The notes: generated from the letters alone by a model not told the origin. Positions 34,371-44,005 are shown, counted from the stretch's first letter. The stretch: 64,000 nt of DNA from Desulfurobacteriaceae bacterium (GCA_027051905.1 JALUGO010000027.1:1-64000); one strand, 5' to 3'. Numbers and translations: made by a program.

Positions 34371-35297
34371 TTATATTTCTTCTATTCTCAGATTCTCAAA
34401 GATCTCTCTAACCAATTCTTTTCTACATAGTTTTGTCCCCTCTTCCATAACGGTTGCTGTTCCGCAGGCAACTCCAAGCTTTACAGAATCAATCACACTG
34501 TTTCCAGCATAAATTCCGTAAGCAAACCCTCCAACCAGAGAATCCCCTGCTCCTACTGTGTTTTTAACTTCAACCTTTGGAGGAACAATCCTGAACGTCC
34601 CCTCATCACATACGCAAACGGCTCCAAACTCTCCAAGGGAGACAATCACAACTTCAACTCCAGACTGTTTTACATTCCTGGCTGCATTAACAACATCGTT
34701 CAGACTTAAAAGAGGATGACCTATCAACCTTTCCAGTTCGTATTTGTTTGGCTTTATTGCAAAGGGCTTTTTTTCAACAGCTTTCCTGAGAAGCTCTCCA
34801 TCGGCATCCACAATAACCTTCGTTCTCGTTTCTTTAAAATTCTCAACTATTTCACCGTAAAACGTTTCTCTCAATCCCGGAGGAACACTCCCTCCAAGTA
34901 TAAGAACTTCTGGTTCATAACACTCACAAACCGTTTGTTTCAGTTTCTCCAGCTCTTCAAAGTTTAAAGGAGCCCCCCTCGCTGCAATCAGTATATGCTT
35001 CCCTTTTTCTTTCTGCTCTAGAATTGTATTAACCCTGGTTTCAGCCGCTATCTTAACGATTATCGATGAAACTCCCTCTTCCTCAAGAAGTTTCTTGACA
35101 CATTCTCCGGTGCATCCTCCCAATGGAAGAGCAAGGTATGAATCGTTGCAGAACCTTGCTACCACTCTTGCTGCATTTACTCCCTTTCCCCCAGGCGACA
35201 GCAAAGGGTTATCTACCCGGTTAGTATCATCTTCTTTAAGTGCTCCTGTGTAGTAGTAAATATCCAGACAAGGATTCGGGCAAAGGGAAAGGAGCAT
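34371..35297 (-). CDS. PfkB-family sugar kinase (1-phosphofructokinase-like)
   Basis: 308 aa. Ribokinase fold: LCPNPCLDIYYY start, GGKGVNAARVVARFC near 38 and the catalytic NTVGAGDSLVGGF near 244-256, whose Asp is the base. The ordering resembles 1-phosphofructokinase/tagatose-6-phosphate kinase; the substrate cannot be fixed from sequence and no PTS genes are adjacent. ATG with AGGAGG. Last gene of the rplS-infB transcription unit, seven bases after the small unknown gene. Confidence 0.8.
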   Translation of the reverse strand: MLLSLCPNPCLDIYYYTGALKEDDTNRVDNPLLSPGGKGVNAARVVARFCNDSYLALPLGGCTGECVKKLLEEEGVSSIIVKIAAETRVNTILEQKEKGKHILIAARGAPLNFEELEKLKQTVCECYEPEVLILGGSVPPGLRETFYGEIVENFKETRTKVIVDADGELLRKAVEKKPFAIKPNKYELERLIGHPLLSLNDVVNAARNVKQSGVEVVIVSLGEFGAVCVCDEGTFRIVPPKVEVKNTVGAGDSLVGGFAYGIYAGNSVIDSVKLGVACGTATVMEEGTKLCRKELVREIFENLRIEEI

Positions 35298-35304
35298 TTC
35301 CTCC

Positions 35305-35592
35305 TCACTTTCTCCTTTCTGAAAACAGTGCCTTCACCTTTGGCCACAGAACTTCCCACTCAGCATAAGCTGCTTCTATAACCCCCATTACGGGATCTTC
35401 CTCAGACCAGTTCTCTGGAAGATAGGAATCTAAAATTTCTTCCAAAAACTTAGATAGAGCCTCTTTAAAAGCCTGTTCAGAGTGTCTTTCCCGAACTTCT
35501 GAGATTGCCTTAGAGAGGGCTTCTTCTCTGCTGAAGCCCTCTCCAAGGTATCTTTCATAGGTTTTCTCAAGATCCTTTTTTGCCTTCTCCAC
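35305..35592 (-). CDS. Conserved-looking small protein of unknown function (95 aa)
   Basis: Not recognised. A charged, mostly helical protein with an N-terminal KAKKDLEKTYERYLGEGFSR pattern and a hydrophobic/aromatic C-terminal part (GVIEAAYAEWEVLWPKVKAL). No membrane segment, signal or cysteine. It is wedged between infB (two bases before, GTG start) and the PfkB kinase (seven bases after), so it is expressed with them. Possibly a kinase partner or a helper of translation; neither is shown by sequence. Confidence 0.65.
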   Translation of the reverse strand: MEKAKKDLEKTYERYLGEGFSREEALSKAISEVRERHSEQAFKEALSKFLEEILDSYLPENWSEEDPVMGVIEAAYAEWEVLWPKVKALFSERRK

Positions 35593-35593
35593 T

Positions 35594-38212
35594 TTAAGAC
35601 TCTCTATTCAGCTTTTCTATAGTATAGCATTCTATTATGTCTCCTACCTTTATATCGTTGAAATTCTCCAGACCTACACCACACTCGTAACCTGCCTGAA
35701 CCTCCCTCACGTCATCTTTAAACCTTTTGAGGGAAGCTATCTTACCGTCATAGATAACTATCCCATCACGAACAAGCCGAACGTTTGCGTTTCTTCTTAT
35801 TACCCCATCCTTAACATAGCAACCAGCAACCGTTCCCACCTTTGGAACTTTAAACGTTGCACGAACTTCTGCAGAACCAAGGTATACTTCCTTTTCCTCC
35901 GGCTCCAGAAGACCTTCCATAGCCCTCTTAATTTCATCAACTATGTCGTAAATAACTCTGTAAGTCCTGACATCAACTTTTTCCCTCTCCGCAGCTTTAC
36001 GGGCTGCTGAGTCAGGACGAACGTTAAAGCCAATAACGATTGCGTTTGAAGCAGCTGCAAGCATCACGTCGTTCTCTGTTATGGGGCCAACACCTGCGTG
36101 GATTACATTTACCTTGACTTTGTCTGTAGAAAGCTCCTCTAAAGACTTCCTTATGGCCTCTATAGATCCTTGAGCATCTGCCTTGAGAACAACATTGAGC
36201 TCCTTAACCTCTCCAGCCTGCATCTGGTTGAAGAGCTCTTCGAGGCTGACTTTCTTCTCTTTCTCAAGGGCAGACTGTCTTGCAAGCTCCTGCCTCTTAG
36301 CTGCAATCTCCCTTGCCTTCTCCAGAGATTCAACAACATAGAACTTGTCTCCAGCAAGGGGAACGTCCTCAAGACCTAAAACCTCAACAGGTGTTGCGGG
36401 GCCGGCCTCTTTTACGGGTCTTCCCTTGTCGTCAAACATAGCTCTTATCTTTCCTGCATAAAGGCCTGCAACGATTGCATCTCCAACTTTTAGTGTTCCG
36501 TTCTGGACTAAAAGCGTTGCAACGGGTCCTCTCTTCTTATCGAGCTTTGCCTCAAGAACTACGCCCCTTGCAGGCTTGTTGGGATTGGCCTTGAGCTCCA
36601 TTATGTCTGCCTGGAGGGCTATCATCTCAAGGAGTTCGTCAACGCCCTCTCCCGTTTTTGCAGAGACCGGAACCATCACCGTATCGCCACCCCAATCTTC
36701 AGGGATAAGGCCGTGCTGGGTTAGCTCCTGCTTAACCCTTTCAGGATTGGCTCCCGGTTTGTCTATCTTGTTTATTGCAACGATTATGGGAACTCCTGCA
36801 GCCTTTGCATGGTTAATGGCTTCAACTGTTTGGGGCATAACGCCGTCGTCTGCTGCAACAACAAGAACTGCTATGTCTGTTACCTGAGCTCCCCTTGCCC
36901 TCATTGCCGTAAAGGCTTCGTGGCCGGGGGTGTCAAGGAATACCAGCTTTTTCTTCCCTTCGCTGGTCTCTGCCTCAACTACAGAAGCTCCAATGTGCTG
37001 GGTAATTCCTCCGGCCTCTCTCTCTGCAACTTTTGTGTTCCTTATGTAATCAAGGAGAGTTGTTTTACCGTGGTCTACGTGTCCCATAACTGTGATAACC
37101 GGAGGCCTGGGCTGGAGGTCTTCCTCCCTGTCTGGGGTCTCCTGGAGCTCCGCCTCAAGTGCAGCTTCTTCTTCAGCTCCTTCAAGTTTCACTACTTTGC
37201 CATATTTCTCAGCAACTTTCTGAGCCGTTTCAAAGTCTATAGGCTGATTAATCGCAATGAACTTTCCAAGGGCTATTAAGTCCTGAAGAAGCTGGTTGGG
37301 TTCAACTTCTAATTTCTCTGCAAACTCACGAACGGAGATAACTTCTGGTATAACAACGGTTCTTGCTCTCTCCTCTTCTTCAATGAGCCTCTGGAGCTGT
37401 TCTTCTTCTGAAAGCTCCTCAAATGGAACTTCCTCGACCACTTCTTCTTTCTTTTTTTTCTTCCTCTTCTTCTTCTTAGCCCTGTTTTTCTCCTCAATTC
37501 TCCTCATAAGCTCTTCAAATTTCTTCTGATCTTCAAGCTCCTTCTGTTCTCTCTTCTTCTGGGCAAGTATCTCCTCCTGTGTCCTTGGCTTTTCCTTATC
37601 CTTTTCCCGAGCTTCCTTTGTTGAAGCTACCAACTGCTCAAGCTGCTCTCTCGTAACTCTTTCATCAACTGCTTTTTTCTCAAGTTTTTCCGGACGCCTC
37701 CTATCTCTCTGTGAACGGGGAGTCTTTTCCCTTTTCTCCCTTTGACGGCGGCGCTCTCCCTCTTCTCTCCTGGGTCTTCTACGACGTCTCCTCCTTGCAA
37801 GCTCTTCAGGGGAGAGAATTCTAACTTCAGAAGTCCTTCTCGGTTTTTCCTCTCTCTTCTCTTCCTTGGCCTCTTCCTTCTCAGTTTTTTCTTCCTGAGT
37901 TACCTTAACCTCAGGCTTCTCAGTTTCCTTAGCTTTTTCCTGAGGTTCACTCTCCCTTTTCGGTTGAGTCTCAACAGCCTCAACCGGGAACTCCTCTCTC
38001 TTATCCTCAGCTGGAGGAACCTTCATTTCCTCTTTTTCTTCAACCACAACAACAGGCTGGAGGAACTCTTTAACTATTCTTACCTGTTTCTCATCAAGGC
38101 TTGACTGAGCGCTCTTAACGTTTATGTCAAGCTCTTCTCTAAGCTTCTCTATGAGCTCCTTTGAAGACATGCCGAGCTCTTTTGCAAGCTGGTGAACCCT
38201 TACCTTTGCCAA
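35594..38212 (-). CDS. infB: Translation initiation factor IF-2
   Basis: 872 aa. GTPase that places fMet-tRNA in the P site. The N-terminal IF2-N domain ([20 protein letters not shown]) is followed by a very charged Glu/Lys/Arg linker to about residue 270, a second IF2-N module, then the GTPase: [12 protein letters not shown] (~378), [15 protein letters not shown], and C-terminal domains with [19 protein letters not shown] start with AGGAGG eight bases away. Confidence 0.97.
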   Translation of the reverse strand: MAKVRVHQLAKELGMSSKELIEKLREELDINVKSAQSSLDEKQVRIVKEFLQPVVVVEEKEEMKVPPAEDKREEFPVEAVETQPKRESEPQEKAKETEKPEVKVTQEEKTEKEEAKEEKREEKPRRTSEVRILSPEELARRRRRRRPRREEGERRRQREKREKTPRSQRDRRRPEKLEKKAVDERVTREQLEQLVASTKEAREKDKEKPRTQEEILAQKKREQKELEDQKKFEELMRRIEEKNRAKKKKRKKKKKEEVVEEVPFEELSEEEQLQRLIEEEERARTVVIPEVISVREFAEKLEVEPNQLLQDLIALGKFIAINQPIDFETAQKVAEKYGKVVKLEGAEEEAALEAELQETPDREEDLQPRPPVITVMGHVDHGKTTLLDYIRNTKVAEREAGGITQHIGASVVEAETSEGKKKLVFLDTPGHEAFTAMRARGAQVTDIAVLVVAADDGVMPQTVEAINHAKAAGVPIIVAINKIDKPGANPERVKQELTQHGLIPEDWGGDTVMVPVSAKTGEGVDELLEMIALQADIMELKANPNKPARGVVLEAKLDKKRGPVATLLVQNGTLKVGDAIVAGLYAGKIRAMFDDKGRPVKEAGPATPVEVLGLEDVPLAGDKFYVVESLEKAREIAAKRQELARQSALEKEKKVSLEELFNQMQAGEVKELNVVLKADAQGSIEAIRKSLEELSTDKVKVNVIHAGVGPITENDVMLAAASNAIVIGFNVRPDSAARKAAEREKVDVRTYRVIYDIVDEIKRAMEGLLEPEEKEVYLGSAEVRATFKVPKVGTVAGCYVKDGVIRRNANVRLVRDGIVIYDGKIASLKRFKDDVREVQAGYECGVGLENFNDIKVGDIIECYTIEKLNRES

Positions 38213-38275
38213 AACGAAACCTCCTGAAACGGTTAAGCCTTAATATAGACGGCTGGCAAATTATAGCAACAAGGT

Positions 38276-38626
38276 CTAAAAGACATTTTCAAGGTGATCT
38301 TCTACCCTGCCATCAACGACAGAGATGGCATCAAAGCGGATAGAACTATACCTGACTGGGGTTTCCGACAGGAACTTTAGAGCTGTTTTCCTGATCTTAT
38401 TCACTTTTGATGGAGTGATTGACTCAAGGGGGGAGCTTAGCGAATTTCTCTTCCTGTGTTTAACTTCAACAAACACAATAGTTTCTGTTGAAGGGTCGTA
38501 GGCGATGATGTCAACCTCTCCGAAGGAGCTCCTGTAGTTTTTCCTTATAATAGAGTAGCCTCTCCTCAACAGGTAACGGGAAGCTATCTCTTCTCCCTCT
38601 TTCCCTCTCTCCTGAGACCTTCCCAA
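38276..38626 (-). CDS. yraN: YraN family (UPF0102) nuclease-fold protein
   Basis: 116 aa, restriction-endonuclease-like fold. Diagnostic: [30 protein letters not shown] and VFVEVKHRK, giving the E-x-D...E-x-K catalytic pattern. Function in the family is unsettled (Holliday junction or recombination links). TTG start behind AGGAGG. The first 38 codons overlap the end of rnhB in another frame (116 bases), unusually long for neighbours. Confidence 0.88.
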   Translation of the reverse strand: MGRSQERGKEGEEIASRYLLRRGYSIIRKNYRSSFGEVDIIAYDPSTETIVFVEVKHRKRNSLSSPLESITPSKVNKIRKTALKFLSETPVRYSSIRFDAISVVDGRVEDHLENVF

Positions 38627-39215
38627 AGCTCCTCCTGTGTATGGACGTTATTCCAAGCTCTTTTATCGCTTTTACATGTGCCTTTGTTGGGTATCCTTTA
38701 TGTCTTTCAAAACTGTAGCCAGGGAAAATTTTCGCAAGTTCTTCCATTATGTAGTCTCTTGTTACCTTTGCAACAACGCTTGCACAGGCGCAGGAGAAAC
38801 TTCTCTCGTCTCCTTTGGGGATTGCAAGAATTTTACCTGCAAACTGAGGGATTTTTAGGTAATCTGTTATGAAAAAATCCGGCTCAACAGAGAGCTCCTC
38901 CACCGCTCTCCTTGCCGCTAGAACCGTAGCCTGGTAGATGTTTAGTTTGTCTATTTCTGTTGAGTCTGCGAATCCCACCCCAACTGAGATTGCAGTTTTA
39001 AAAATCCTGTAAAAGAGCTCCCTCCTTTCCCTCTCTTTCAGTTTTTTTGAGTCCTTAAATAGAAAAGGATTGACGTTCTGCGGGAAGACAACGGCTGCTG
39101 CCACAACCGGCCCTGCTAAAGGACCCCTTCCCGCCTCGTCAATCCCTGCAATAAGTTTATACCCCTTTTTCCAGAGGCTTCTCTCAATTGAGATGATTAC
39201 TTCTTGGTCATCCAC
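38511..39215 (-). CDS. rnhB: Ribonuclease HII
   Basis: 234 aa. Removes ribonucleotides from DNA-RNA hybrids. Acidic active site: [19 protein letters not shown] (Asp-Glu, ~22-40), an Asp in FFITDYLKI, and later [12 protein letters not shown] and [11 protein letters not shown]. About 30 residues past [10 protein letters not shown] are extra, and these overlap yraN. The start is taken as GTG at 39215, within the last codons of rplS; its ribosome binding site is too close, so the true start could be a few codons later. Confidence 0.92.
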   Translation of the reverse strand: MDDQEVIISIERSLWKKGYKLIAGIDEAGRGPLAGPVVAAAVVFPQNVNPFLFKDSKKLKERERRELFYRIFKTAISVGVGFADSTEIDKLNIYQATVLAARRAVEELSVEPDFFITDYLKIPQFAGKILAIPKGDERSFSCACASVVAKVTRDYIMEELAKIFPGYSFERHKGYPTKAHVKAIKELGITSIHRRSFGKVSGERERGRRDSFPLPVEERLLYYKEKLQELLRRG

Positions 39216-39568
39216 TCCTTCTTCTCTTTAATACGGGCAGCCTTACCCTTCCTCTCTCTGAGGTAGTAAAGCCTTGCCCTTCTTACAATACCTCTCTTGA
39301 GAACTTCTATCTTCTCAACAACCGGAGCGTAGAGCGGGAAAGTCCTTTCAATCCCAACTCCGTAAGAGACTTTCCTAACGGTAAATGTAGCATCTGTTCC
39401 AGAGCCTCTCTTCCTTATTACAACTCCTTCAAAGGCCTGGATTCTCTCCTTGTCTCCCTCTTTTATCTTTACGTGAACCCTTACAGTGTCTCCAACCCTG
39501 AAGTTGGGTATCTCTTTCTGAGTGTATTTTTCCTGAACTACTCTCATGAGTTCGTCAAGCCCAGCCAT
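39197..39568 (-). CDS. rplS: Ribosomal protein L19
   Basis: Large-subunit protein L19 (123 aa) at the subunit interface. [20 protein letters not shown] and [15 protein letters not shown] plus [15 protein letters not shown] identify it. ATG with GGAGGTTTC upstream. It has a good promoter of its own and begins the rplS-rnhB-yraN-infB unit; in most bacteria it follows trmD, which is absent here. Confidence 0.96.
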   Translation of the reverse strand: MAGLDELMRVVQEKYTQKEIPNFRVGDTVRVHVKIKEGDKERIQAFEGVVIRKRGSGTDATFTVRKVSYGVGIERTFPLYAPVVEKIEVLKRGIVRRARLYYLRERKGKAARIKEKKEWMTKK

Positions 39569-39606
39569 AACTGAAACCTCCGCCTAATGCCGATTTGTGC
39601 GGCGTG

Positions 39607-39634
39607 ATTTTATAGGAAGTTTTTAAAAAGTCAA
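39607..39634 (-). promoter_or_regulatory. Promoter of rplS
   Basis: Minus strand TTGACT (39629-39634), 16-base spacer, TAAAAT (39607-39612), 39 bases before the rplS ATG and just after tRNA-Arg. Confidence 0.75.
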
Positions 39635-39646
39635 GAAAATAAAAAA

Positions 39647-39723
39647 TGGTGCGCCCGGCAGGATTCGAACCTGCGACCTCGAGATTAGGAATCTCGCGCT
39701 CTATCCTACTGAGCTACGGGCGC
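39647..39723 (-). tRNA. tRNA-Arg (CCU)
   Basis: Full cloverleaf on the minus strand, GCGCCCGTAGCTCAG to GGGCGCACCA with CCA encoded. Anticodon loop TTCCTAA gives CCU. Followed by a T-rich stretch on the minus strand. Confidence 0.97.
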
Positions 39724-39735
39724 ACGGCAGTAGGT

Positions 39736-39764
39736 AAAATAGGCCGTGCAATTAAAAGTGTCAA
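39736..39764 (-). promoter_or_regulatory. Promoter of tRNA-Arg
   Basis: Minus strand TTGACA (39759-39764), 17-base spacer, TATTTT (39736-39741), 12 bases before the tRNA. Confidence 0.88.
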
Positions 39765-39796
39765 CGTTATTTTTAAAATCAGACTGGAGGCTTTGG

Positions 39797-40966
39797 ATGT
39801 TAAGGTTTTTTACTGCTGGTGAGAGTCACGGCAAAGGGATATTTGCATACCTTGAGGGGATTCCTGCAAACTTTCCGCTTGACTTTGACTTTATAAACGG
39901 GGAGCTCTCAAGGAGGCAGAAGGGTTACGGCCGCGGCGGAAGAATGAAGATAGAGAGGGACAGGGTTGAGTTCCTCTCAGGAGTAAGGCTTGGGAAGACC
40001 CTTGGAAGTCCAATTTTAATGGCTGTCTGGAACAAAGACTATAAAAACTGGGAAGAGATAATGAAGCCGGAGCCGGGGGAGCTCCCTCCAGAAAAACGGG
40101 TTACAAGGCCCCGCCCCGGCCACGCAGACCTTTCCGGTATTCTGAAGTTTGGCTTTGATGATATAAGGAACGTTCTTGAGAGGTCTTCAGCGAGAGAAAC
40201 TGCTGGGAGGGTTGCTGCGGGAGCTCTCTGCAAAAACGTTCTGCGGGAGCTCGGCGTAGAGATTGGAAGTTACGTTGTTTCAATTGGTTCTGTAAAGATT
40301 GAAGAAGAGGAGGTTAAAGAGCTTTCCTTGTTTGAAAGGTTTAAAAGGGCTGAAGAGTCTGAAGTAAGGGTTCCTCTCCCTGAAAAGGATAACCTGTTTA
40401 AAGAGGAGATAGATAGGGCAAGGAGAGAAGGAGAGAGTTTAGGGGGAACGTTTGTCGTCTTTGCAGTCGGTATGCCTCCGGGAGTTGGAGCTCACACTCA
40501 GTGGGACAGGAGGTTGGACGGCAGAATAGCCCAGGCAGTCATGTCAATTCAGGCAATTAAGGGAGTAGAGATTGGGCTCGGGTTTAAGGGGGCGGAGCTC
40601 CCCGGGTCAAAAGTCCACGATGAGATCTTCTACTCTAAGGAAAAAGGGTTTTACAGAGAGACAAACAGGGCTGGCGGTCTTGAAGGGGGAATGACAAACG
40701 GAGAACCTATAATCATAAAGGCTGCAATGAAGCCGATTCCTACCCTCTACAACCCTTTAAGAAGCATTGACATAGAGACGAAAGAGCCCTTTGAGGCATC
40801 AATTGAGAGATCTGACGTCTGTGCAGTTCCGGCAGCTTCTGTTGTTGCTGAAGCGATGCTTGCAATAACCCTTCTCTCTGCAGTTTTAGAGGAGTTTCCA
40901 GCTTCAGACTTTAACAGGCTGAAAAGGTGGTGGGAAGACTACAGAAAAGAAGTTATGAGCCGTTAG
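39797..40966 (+). CDS. aroC: Chorismate synthase
   Basis: 389 aa. Converts EPSP to chorismate with reduced FMN, the last shikimate step. Recognisable blocks: FFTAGESHGKGIFAYLEG at the start, RQKGYGRGGRMKIE, RPRPGHADLSGILKFGFDDI, RSSARETAGRVAAGAL and GGMTNGEPIII. A longer in-frame opening upstream starts with TTG, but the ATG at 39797 sits six bases after GGAGG and gives the family N-terminus. Its end overlaps the convergent peptidase gene by four bases. Confidence 0.96.
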   Translation: MLRFFTAGESHGKGIFAYLEGIPANFPLDFDFINGELSRRQKGYGRGGRMKIERDRVEFLSGVRLGKTLGSPILMAVWNKDYKNWEEIMKPEPGELPPEKRVTRPRPGHADLSGILKFGFDDIRNVLERSSARETAGRVAAGALCKNVLRELGVEIGSYVVSIGSVKIEEEEVKELSLFERFKRAEESEVRVPLPEKDNLFKEEIDRARREGESLGGTFVVFAVGMPPGVGAHTQWDRRLDGRIAQAVMSIQAIKGVEIGLGFKGAELPGSKVHDEIFYSKEKGFYRETNRAGGLEGGMTNGEPIIIKAAMKPIPTLYNPLRSIDIETKEPFEASIERSDVCAVPAASVVAEAMLAITLLSAVLEEFPASDFNRLKRWWEDYRKEVMSR

Positions 40967-41799
40967 AGCCTTTCCTTCATAACAATCATCGGGTCTGCCC
41001 TCTGTCCCTCAACGTAGAAGCCGAAGTGGAGGTGCGGGCCCGTAGACCTTCCTGTTGATCCCACTTTCCCGACAACCTGCCCTGCCTTTACGAACTGCCC
41101 TTCCTTAACGGTTATTTTTGAGAGGTGGGCATAGAGGGTGTGGATCCCAAGGCCGTGGTCAATTACTACGGTGTTCCCTGTAAAATAGAGGTTCCTTGCA
41201 AGAACAACTTTTCCCGAAAGGGCAACGTGAACAGGCGTTCCTCTTTTAGCCCTGAAGTCTGTTCCCCAGTGGATTGAACGTTTTTTGCCGTTGATTATTC
41301 TCCTTGCCCCAAAAGGGGTTGAAATAGAGAGGTTTTTTAAGGGAGGACAGAGCTTTTTCTCCTTAAACTTTTTAGAAGTAACCTGGTGAAAAACCCTTCT
41401 CAGCAGCCTGCTTTCCCTTATGACTCTCTTCAGAAGTTCTCCTTTTAAAGGCCTTGTCTTTACCCATATTCTTGAAACTCTATAATGTTTTGGCTTTACC
41501 TTTTCTAATTTAAAAAACGTTCTCCTCCCGTTTTCATAGAGAGACAGTGAGAAAACTCCTTTCTGAACTCTGTATGGAATGACGAAGAAAACCTCTTCTG
41601 CTCCGCTTACGCTTTTAAAAACGTAACGCTTTCCTCTGTATCCTAAAACGACTTTTAACTCATTTACAGGCCGATCAACCTCAAACTTCCCAAGGCTTCC
41701 AGGATACGTAAACGGCAGGTAGAGTTCAACGGATTTTCCGTAAGATACAGATAAAAGAAGTGTTAACAGTAAGAAAATGGTTTTAAACGCTGTTTTCAT
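40963..41799 (-). CDS. M23-family metallopeptidase, exported
   Basis: 278 aa. An N-terminal signal peptide (KTAFKTIFLLLTLLLSVSYG) is followed by a beta-rich domain and a C-terminal lysostaphin-type domain with the zinc ligands HWGTDFRAKRGTPVH (H-x3-D) and HLHFGF, plus GNTVVIDHGLGIHTLYAHLS. It either cuts peptidoglycan cross-bridges or activates an amidase; the zinc-site residues are intact, so activity is plausible. Acts in the periplasm. Confidence 0.92.
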   Translation of the reverse strand: MKTAFKTIFLLLTLLLSVSYGKSVELYLPFTYPGSLGKFEVDRPVNELKVVLGYRGKRYVFKSVSGAEEVFFVIPYRVQKGVFSLSLYENGRRTFFKLEKVKPKHYRVSRIWVKTRPLKGELLKRVIRESRLLRRVFHQVTSKKFKEKKLCPPLKNLSISTPFGARRIINGKKRSIHWGTDFRAKRGTPVHVALSGKVVLARNLYFTGNTVVIDHGLGIHTLYAHLSKITVKEGQFVKAGQVVGKVGSTGRSTGPHLHFGFYVEGQRADPMIVMKERL

Positions 41800-41843
41800 A
41801 TTGTGGATTTTACCAGTTTTGATTTGTATTCTTCTTTATTGAG

Positions 41844-41938
41844 TGGCGGAGGGGGCGGGATTCGAACCCGCGGTACCCCTTGTGGGGGTACACACGATTT
41901 CCAATCGTGCCCCTTCAGCCAGGCTCGGGCACCCCTCC
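41844..41938 (-). tRNA. tRNA-Ser (GGA)
   Basis: Minus-strand cloverleaf of 95 nt with a long variable arm, GGAGGGGTGCCCGAG to CCCCTCCGCCA, CCA encoded. Anticodon loop TTGGAAA gives GGA. Confidence 0.97.
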
Positions 41939-41950
41939 GTGCAGAGAGCA

Positions 41951-41979
41951 AATATAGTCTATTTAAATGTGGTTGACAA
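41951..41979 (-). promoter_or_regulatory. Promoter of tRNA-Ser
   Basis: Minus strand TTGTCA (41974-41979), 17-base spacer, TATATT (41951-41956), 12 bases before the tRNA. Its -35 shares bases with the rplM promoter. Confidence 0.85.
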
Positions 41980-42001
41980 GATAGATTCCCTTTAGTAAAT
42001 T
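41973..42001 (+). promoter_or_regulatory. Promoter of rplM
   Basis: TTGACA (41973-41978), 17-base spacer, TAAATT (41996-42001), about 60 bases before the rplM ATG. Confidence 0.8.
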
Positions 42002-42022
42002 TCCGCTGCCCGCTACATTTTC

Positions 42023-42041
42023 GGCGTTAAAACAAAACGCC
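42023..42041 (+). promoter_or_regulatory. Leader hairpin of rplM
   Basis: GGCGTT / AACGCC with a seven-base A-rich loop in the 60-base rplM leader. It could be an autoregulatory site for L13, as leaders of this operon are in some bacteria, but it was not matched to a known family. Confidence 0.4.
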
Positions 42042-42060
42042 ATTTGTCTGGAGGAAACAG

Positions 42061-42489
42061 ATGAAAACCTTTATGCAGAGGAAGGAGGACGTTCAGAGGG
42101 AGTGGTACCTGGTTGACGCTACAGGGAAGACCCTTGGCCGTTTAGCTTCCGAGATTGCAAAGATCCTCATGGGTAAGCACAAGCCCACCTACACTCCCCA
42201 CGTTGACGGCGGAGACTTTGTAGTTGTTGTTAACGCAGAGAAGATCCATGCAACAGGTAAAAAGCTTGACAAGAAGATCTACTACAAGCACACGGGCTAC
42301 CCTGGAGGTCTTAAGGAGACAACGCTGAGGGAGATGCTCCAGAAGAAGCCCGAAGAAGTGATCAGGCTTGCAGTTAGGGGAATGCTTCCAAAGAACAAGC
42401 TCAGGGACAGGAGAATGAAGAGGCTCAAGGTTTATGCAGGGCCAGAACATCCCCACAAAGCACAGAACCCTAAACCCCTTGAGCTTTAA
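42061..42489 (+). CDS. rplM: Ribosomal protein L13
   Basis: Large-subunit protein L13 (142 aa), an early assembly protein. [20 protein letters not shown], the KMYYRHSGYPGG-like block (here [15 protein letters not shown]) and [20 protein letters not shown] are diagnostic. ATG behind GGAGG; rpsI follows after 11 bases. Confidence 0.97.
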   Translation: MKTFMQRKEDVQREWYLVDATGKTLGRLASEIAKILMGKHKPTYTPHVDGGDFVVVVNAEKIHATGKKLDKKIYYKHTGYPGGLKETTLREMLQKKPEEVIRLAVRGMLPKNKLRDRRMKRLKVYAGPEHPHKAQNPKPLEL

Positions 42490-42500
42490 CGGAGGAGATA

Positions 42501-42911
42501 ATGGCTGAAGTTAGATACTACGGAACGGGAAAGAGGAAGACTGCAATAGCCAGAGTTTGGCTCATACCGAACGGCGAAGGTAAAATAGTAGTAAGGGTTT
42601 CAAAGAAGAAAGAGATTCCTGCTGAAGAATACTTTGGAAGGCTTGCACTCCTGAAAATAATGCAGCAGCCCTTTGATGTTACGGGAACGAACGGAAGGTT
42701 TGACGTCCTCTGCACTCTTAAAGGTGGCGGAAAGTCTGCTCAAGCAGATGCCGTAAAGTACGGTATTGCAAAAGCTCTCCTTGCCTTTAACCCTGAGCTC
42801 AGGCCAACACTCAAGAAGGCTGGATTCCTGACAAGGGATGCCCGTATCAAGGAGAGGAAGAAGTACGGACAGAGGGGAGCCCGTGCAAGGTACCAGTGGT
42901 CCAAGCGTTAA
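42501..42911 (+). CDS. rpsI: Ribosomal protein S9
   Basis: Small-subunit protein S9 (136 aa), whose tail touches the P-site t[19 protein letters not shown] start and the invariant C-terminal RARYQWSKR are present. The argC reading frame begins inside its last codons. Confidence 0.97.
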   Translation: MAEVRYYGTGKRKTAIARVWLIPNGEGKIVVRVSKKKEIPAEEYFGRLALLKIMQQPFDVTGTNGRFDVLCTLKGGGKSAQADAVKYGIAKALLAFNPELRPTLKKAGFLTRDARIKERKKYGQRGARARYQWSKR

Positions 42912-43929
42912 GGTTGCCGTTGTTGGCGCTTCGGGATATACGGGGGCGGAGCTCCTCCGCCTCCTTACACTCCATCCTTACGTGGAAGTTATCTCTATAA
43001 CCTCCCGACAGTTTGCAGGAAAACCGTTAACTGAGGTTTTTCCTCACTTCATCAGAGCTCCCTTTGAAAACCTCACCTTTGAAGAATTCTCTGTTGAGAA
43101 AGTCTCACAGGCCGACGTTGTTTTTTTGTGTCTTCCACACAGAGCCTCCTTTCCCATTGTGAAAGAGCTCTTCTACGCGAAAGAAGACCTGAGAATTATT
43201 GATTTCAGCGCAGACTTTAGATTCTCAAACCCTGAAACTTACGAAAAGGTTTACGGCGTTGAACACACGGCCAAAGAGCTCTTTAAAGAGTCTGCCTACG
43301 GCCTTCCAGAGATAAACAGAGAAGAGATAAAAAAGAAGAGGATAATTGCAAACCCTGGCTGCTATCCAACAAGTGCTATCCTTGCCCTCTATCCTGCAGT
43401 TGAAAAAGGTTTAATAGACAGCTCCTGCTCTGTTGTCGTTGACAGTAAGTCTGGCGTTACGGGAGCGGGAAGGAAGGCAAACCTTTCACTCCTCTTCTGC
43501 GAGGTTAACGAAGGGTTTAAGGCCTACTCTGTTGAAGGACACAGGCACTCTTACGAGATTGCTGAGAAACTGAATCTATCAGCAGTGCGATTTACGCCAC
43601 ACCTTGTTCCTATGAACAGGGGAATTTTGACAACCATCTACTTTAAGACTGAGGCGAGCAAAGAAGAACTTCTCTCCGTTTACGAAGAGTTCTACAGAAA
43701 TGAGTTCTTCGTAAGGCTCAGGAAAGAGCCACCTAACACAAAAGATGTTGCCGGAACAAACTTCTGTGACATCTACGTAACGAAAGAAGAATCAACCGGT
43801 CTTGCAGTTGTTATCTCCGTAATAGACAACATCGGAAAAGGCGCCTCCTCTCAGGCTGTTCAGAACATGAACATTTTGTGCGGTTTTCCTGAGGAAACCG
43901 GTCTGAAAATCTTCAGTCAGTGGATTTAA
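42883..43929 (+). CDS. argC: N-acetyl-gamma-glutamyl-phosphate reductase
   Basis: About 348 aa. Reduces N-acetylglutamyl phosphate with NADPH in arginine synthesis. The NADP motif [18 protein letters not shown] and catalytic Cys in [15 protein letters not shown] are clear; [17 protein letters not shown] follows. No start codon exists between the rpsI stop and the conserved core, so the gene must begin inside rpsI: GTG at 42883 behind GAGGGGAG is the best choice (29-base overlap); an ATG at 42838 would add 15 unlikely residues. Confidence 0.93.
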   Translation: MQGTSGPSVKVAVVGASGYTGAELLRLLTLHPYVEVISITSRQFAGKPLTEVFPHFIRAPFENLTFEEFSVEKVSQADVVFLCLPHRASFPIVKELFYAKEDLRIIDFSADFRFSNPETYEKVYGVEHTAKELFKESAYGLPEINREEIKKKRIIANPGCYPTSAILALYPAVEKGLIDSSCSVVVDSKSGVTGAGRKANLSLLFCEVNEGFKAYSVEGHRHSYEIAEKLNLSAVRFTPHLVPMNRGILTTIYFKTEASKEELLSVYEEFYRNEFFVRLRKEPPNTKDVAGTNFCDIYVTKEESTGLAVVISVIDNIGKGASSQAVQNMNILCGFPEETGLKIFSQWI

Positions 43930-43940
43930 CTTTCTTCCGG

Positions 43941-43969
43941 TTGTTCCTTTAAACAAATCAAAATATAAT
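43941..43969 (+). promoter_or_regulatory. Promoter of lysC
   Basis: TTGTTC (43941-43946), 17-base spacer, perfect TATAAT (43964-43969), 37 bases before the lysC ATG. Confidence 0.8.
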
Positions 43970-44005
43970 CTACCTTTAACTTAATCAAATCCCGGAGGAA
44001 GTTTT

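Noticed and set aside
37296-38104. Long frames opposite the infB linker
   Set aside because: They are antisense shadows of the Glu/Lys/Arg-rich low-complexity linker, giving Ser/Leu/Phe-rich nonsense.
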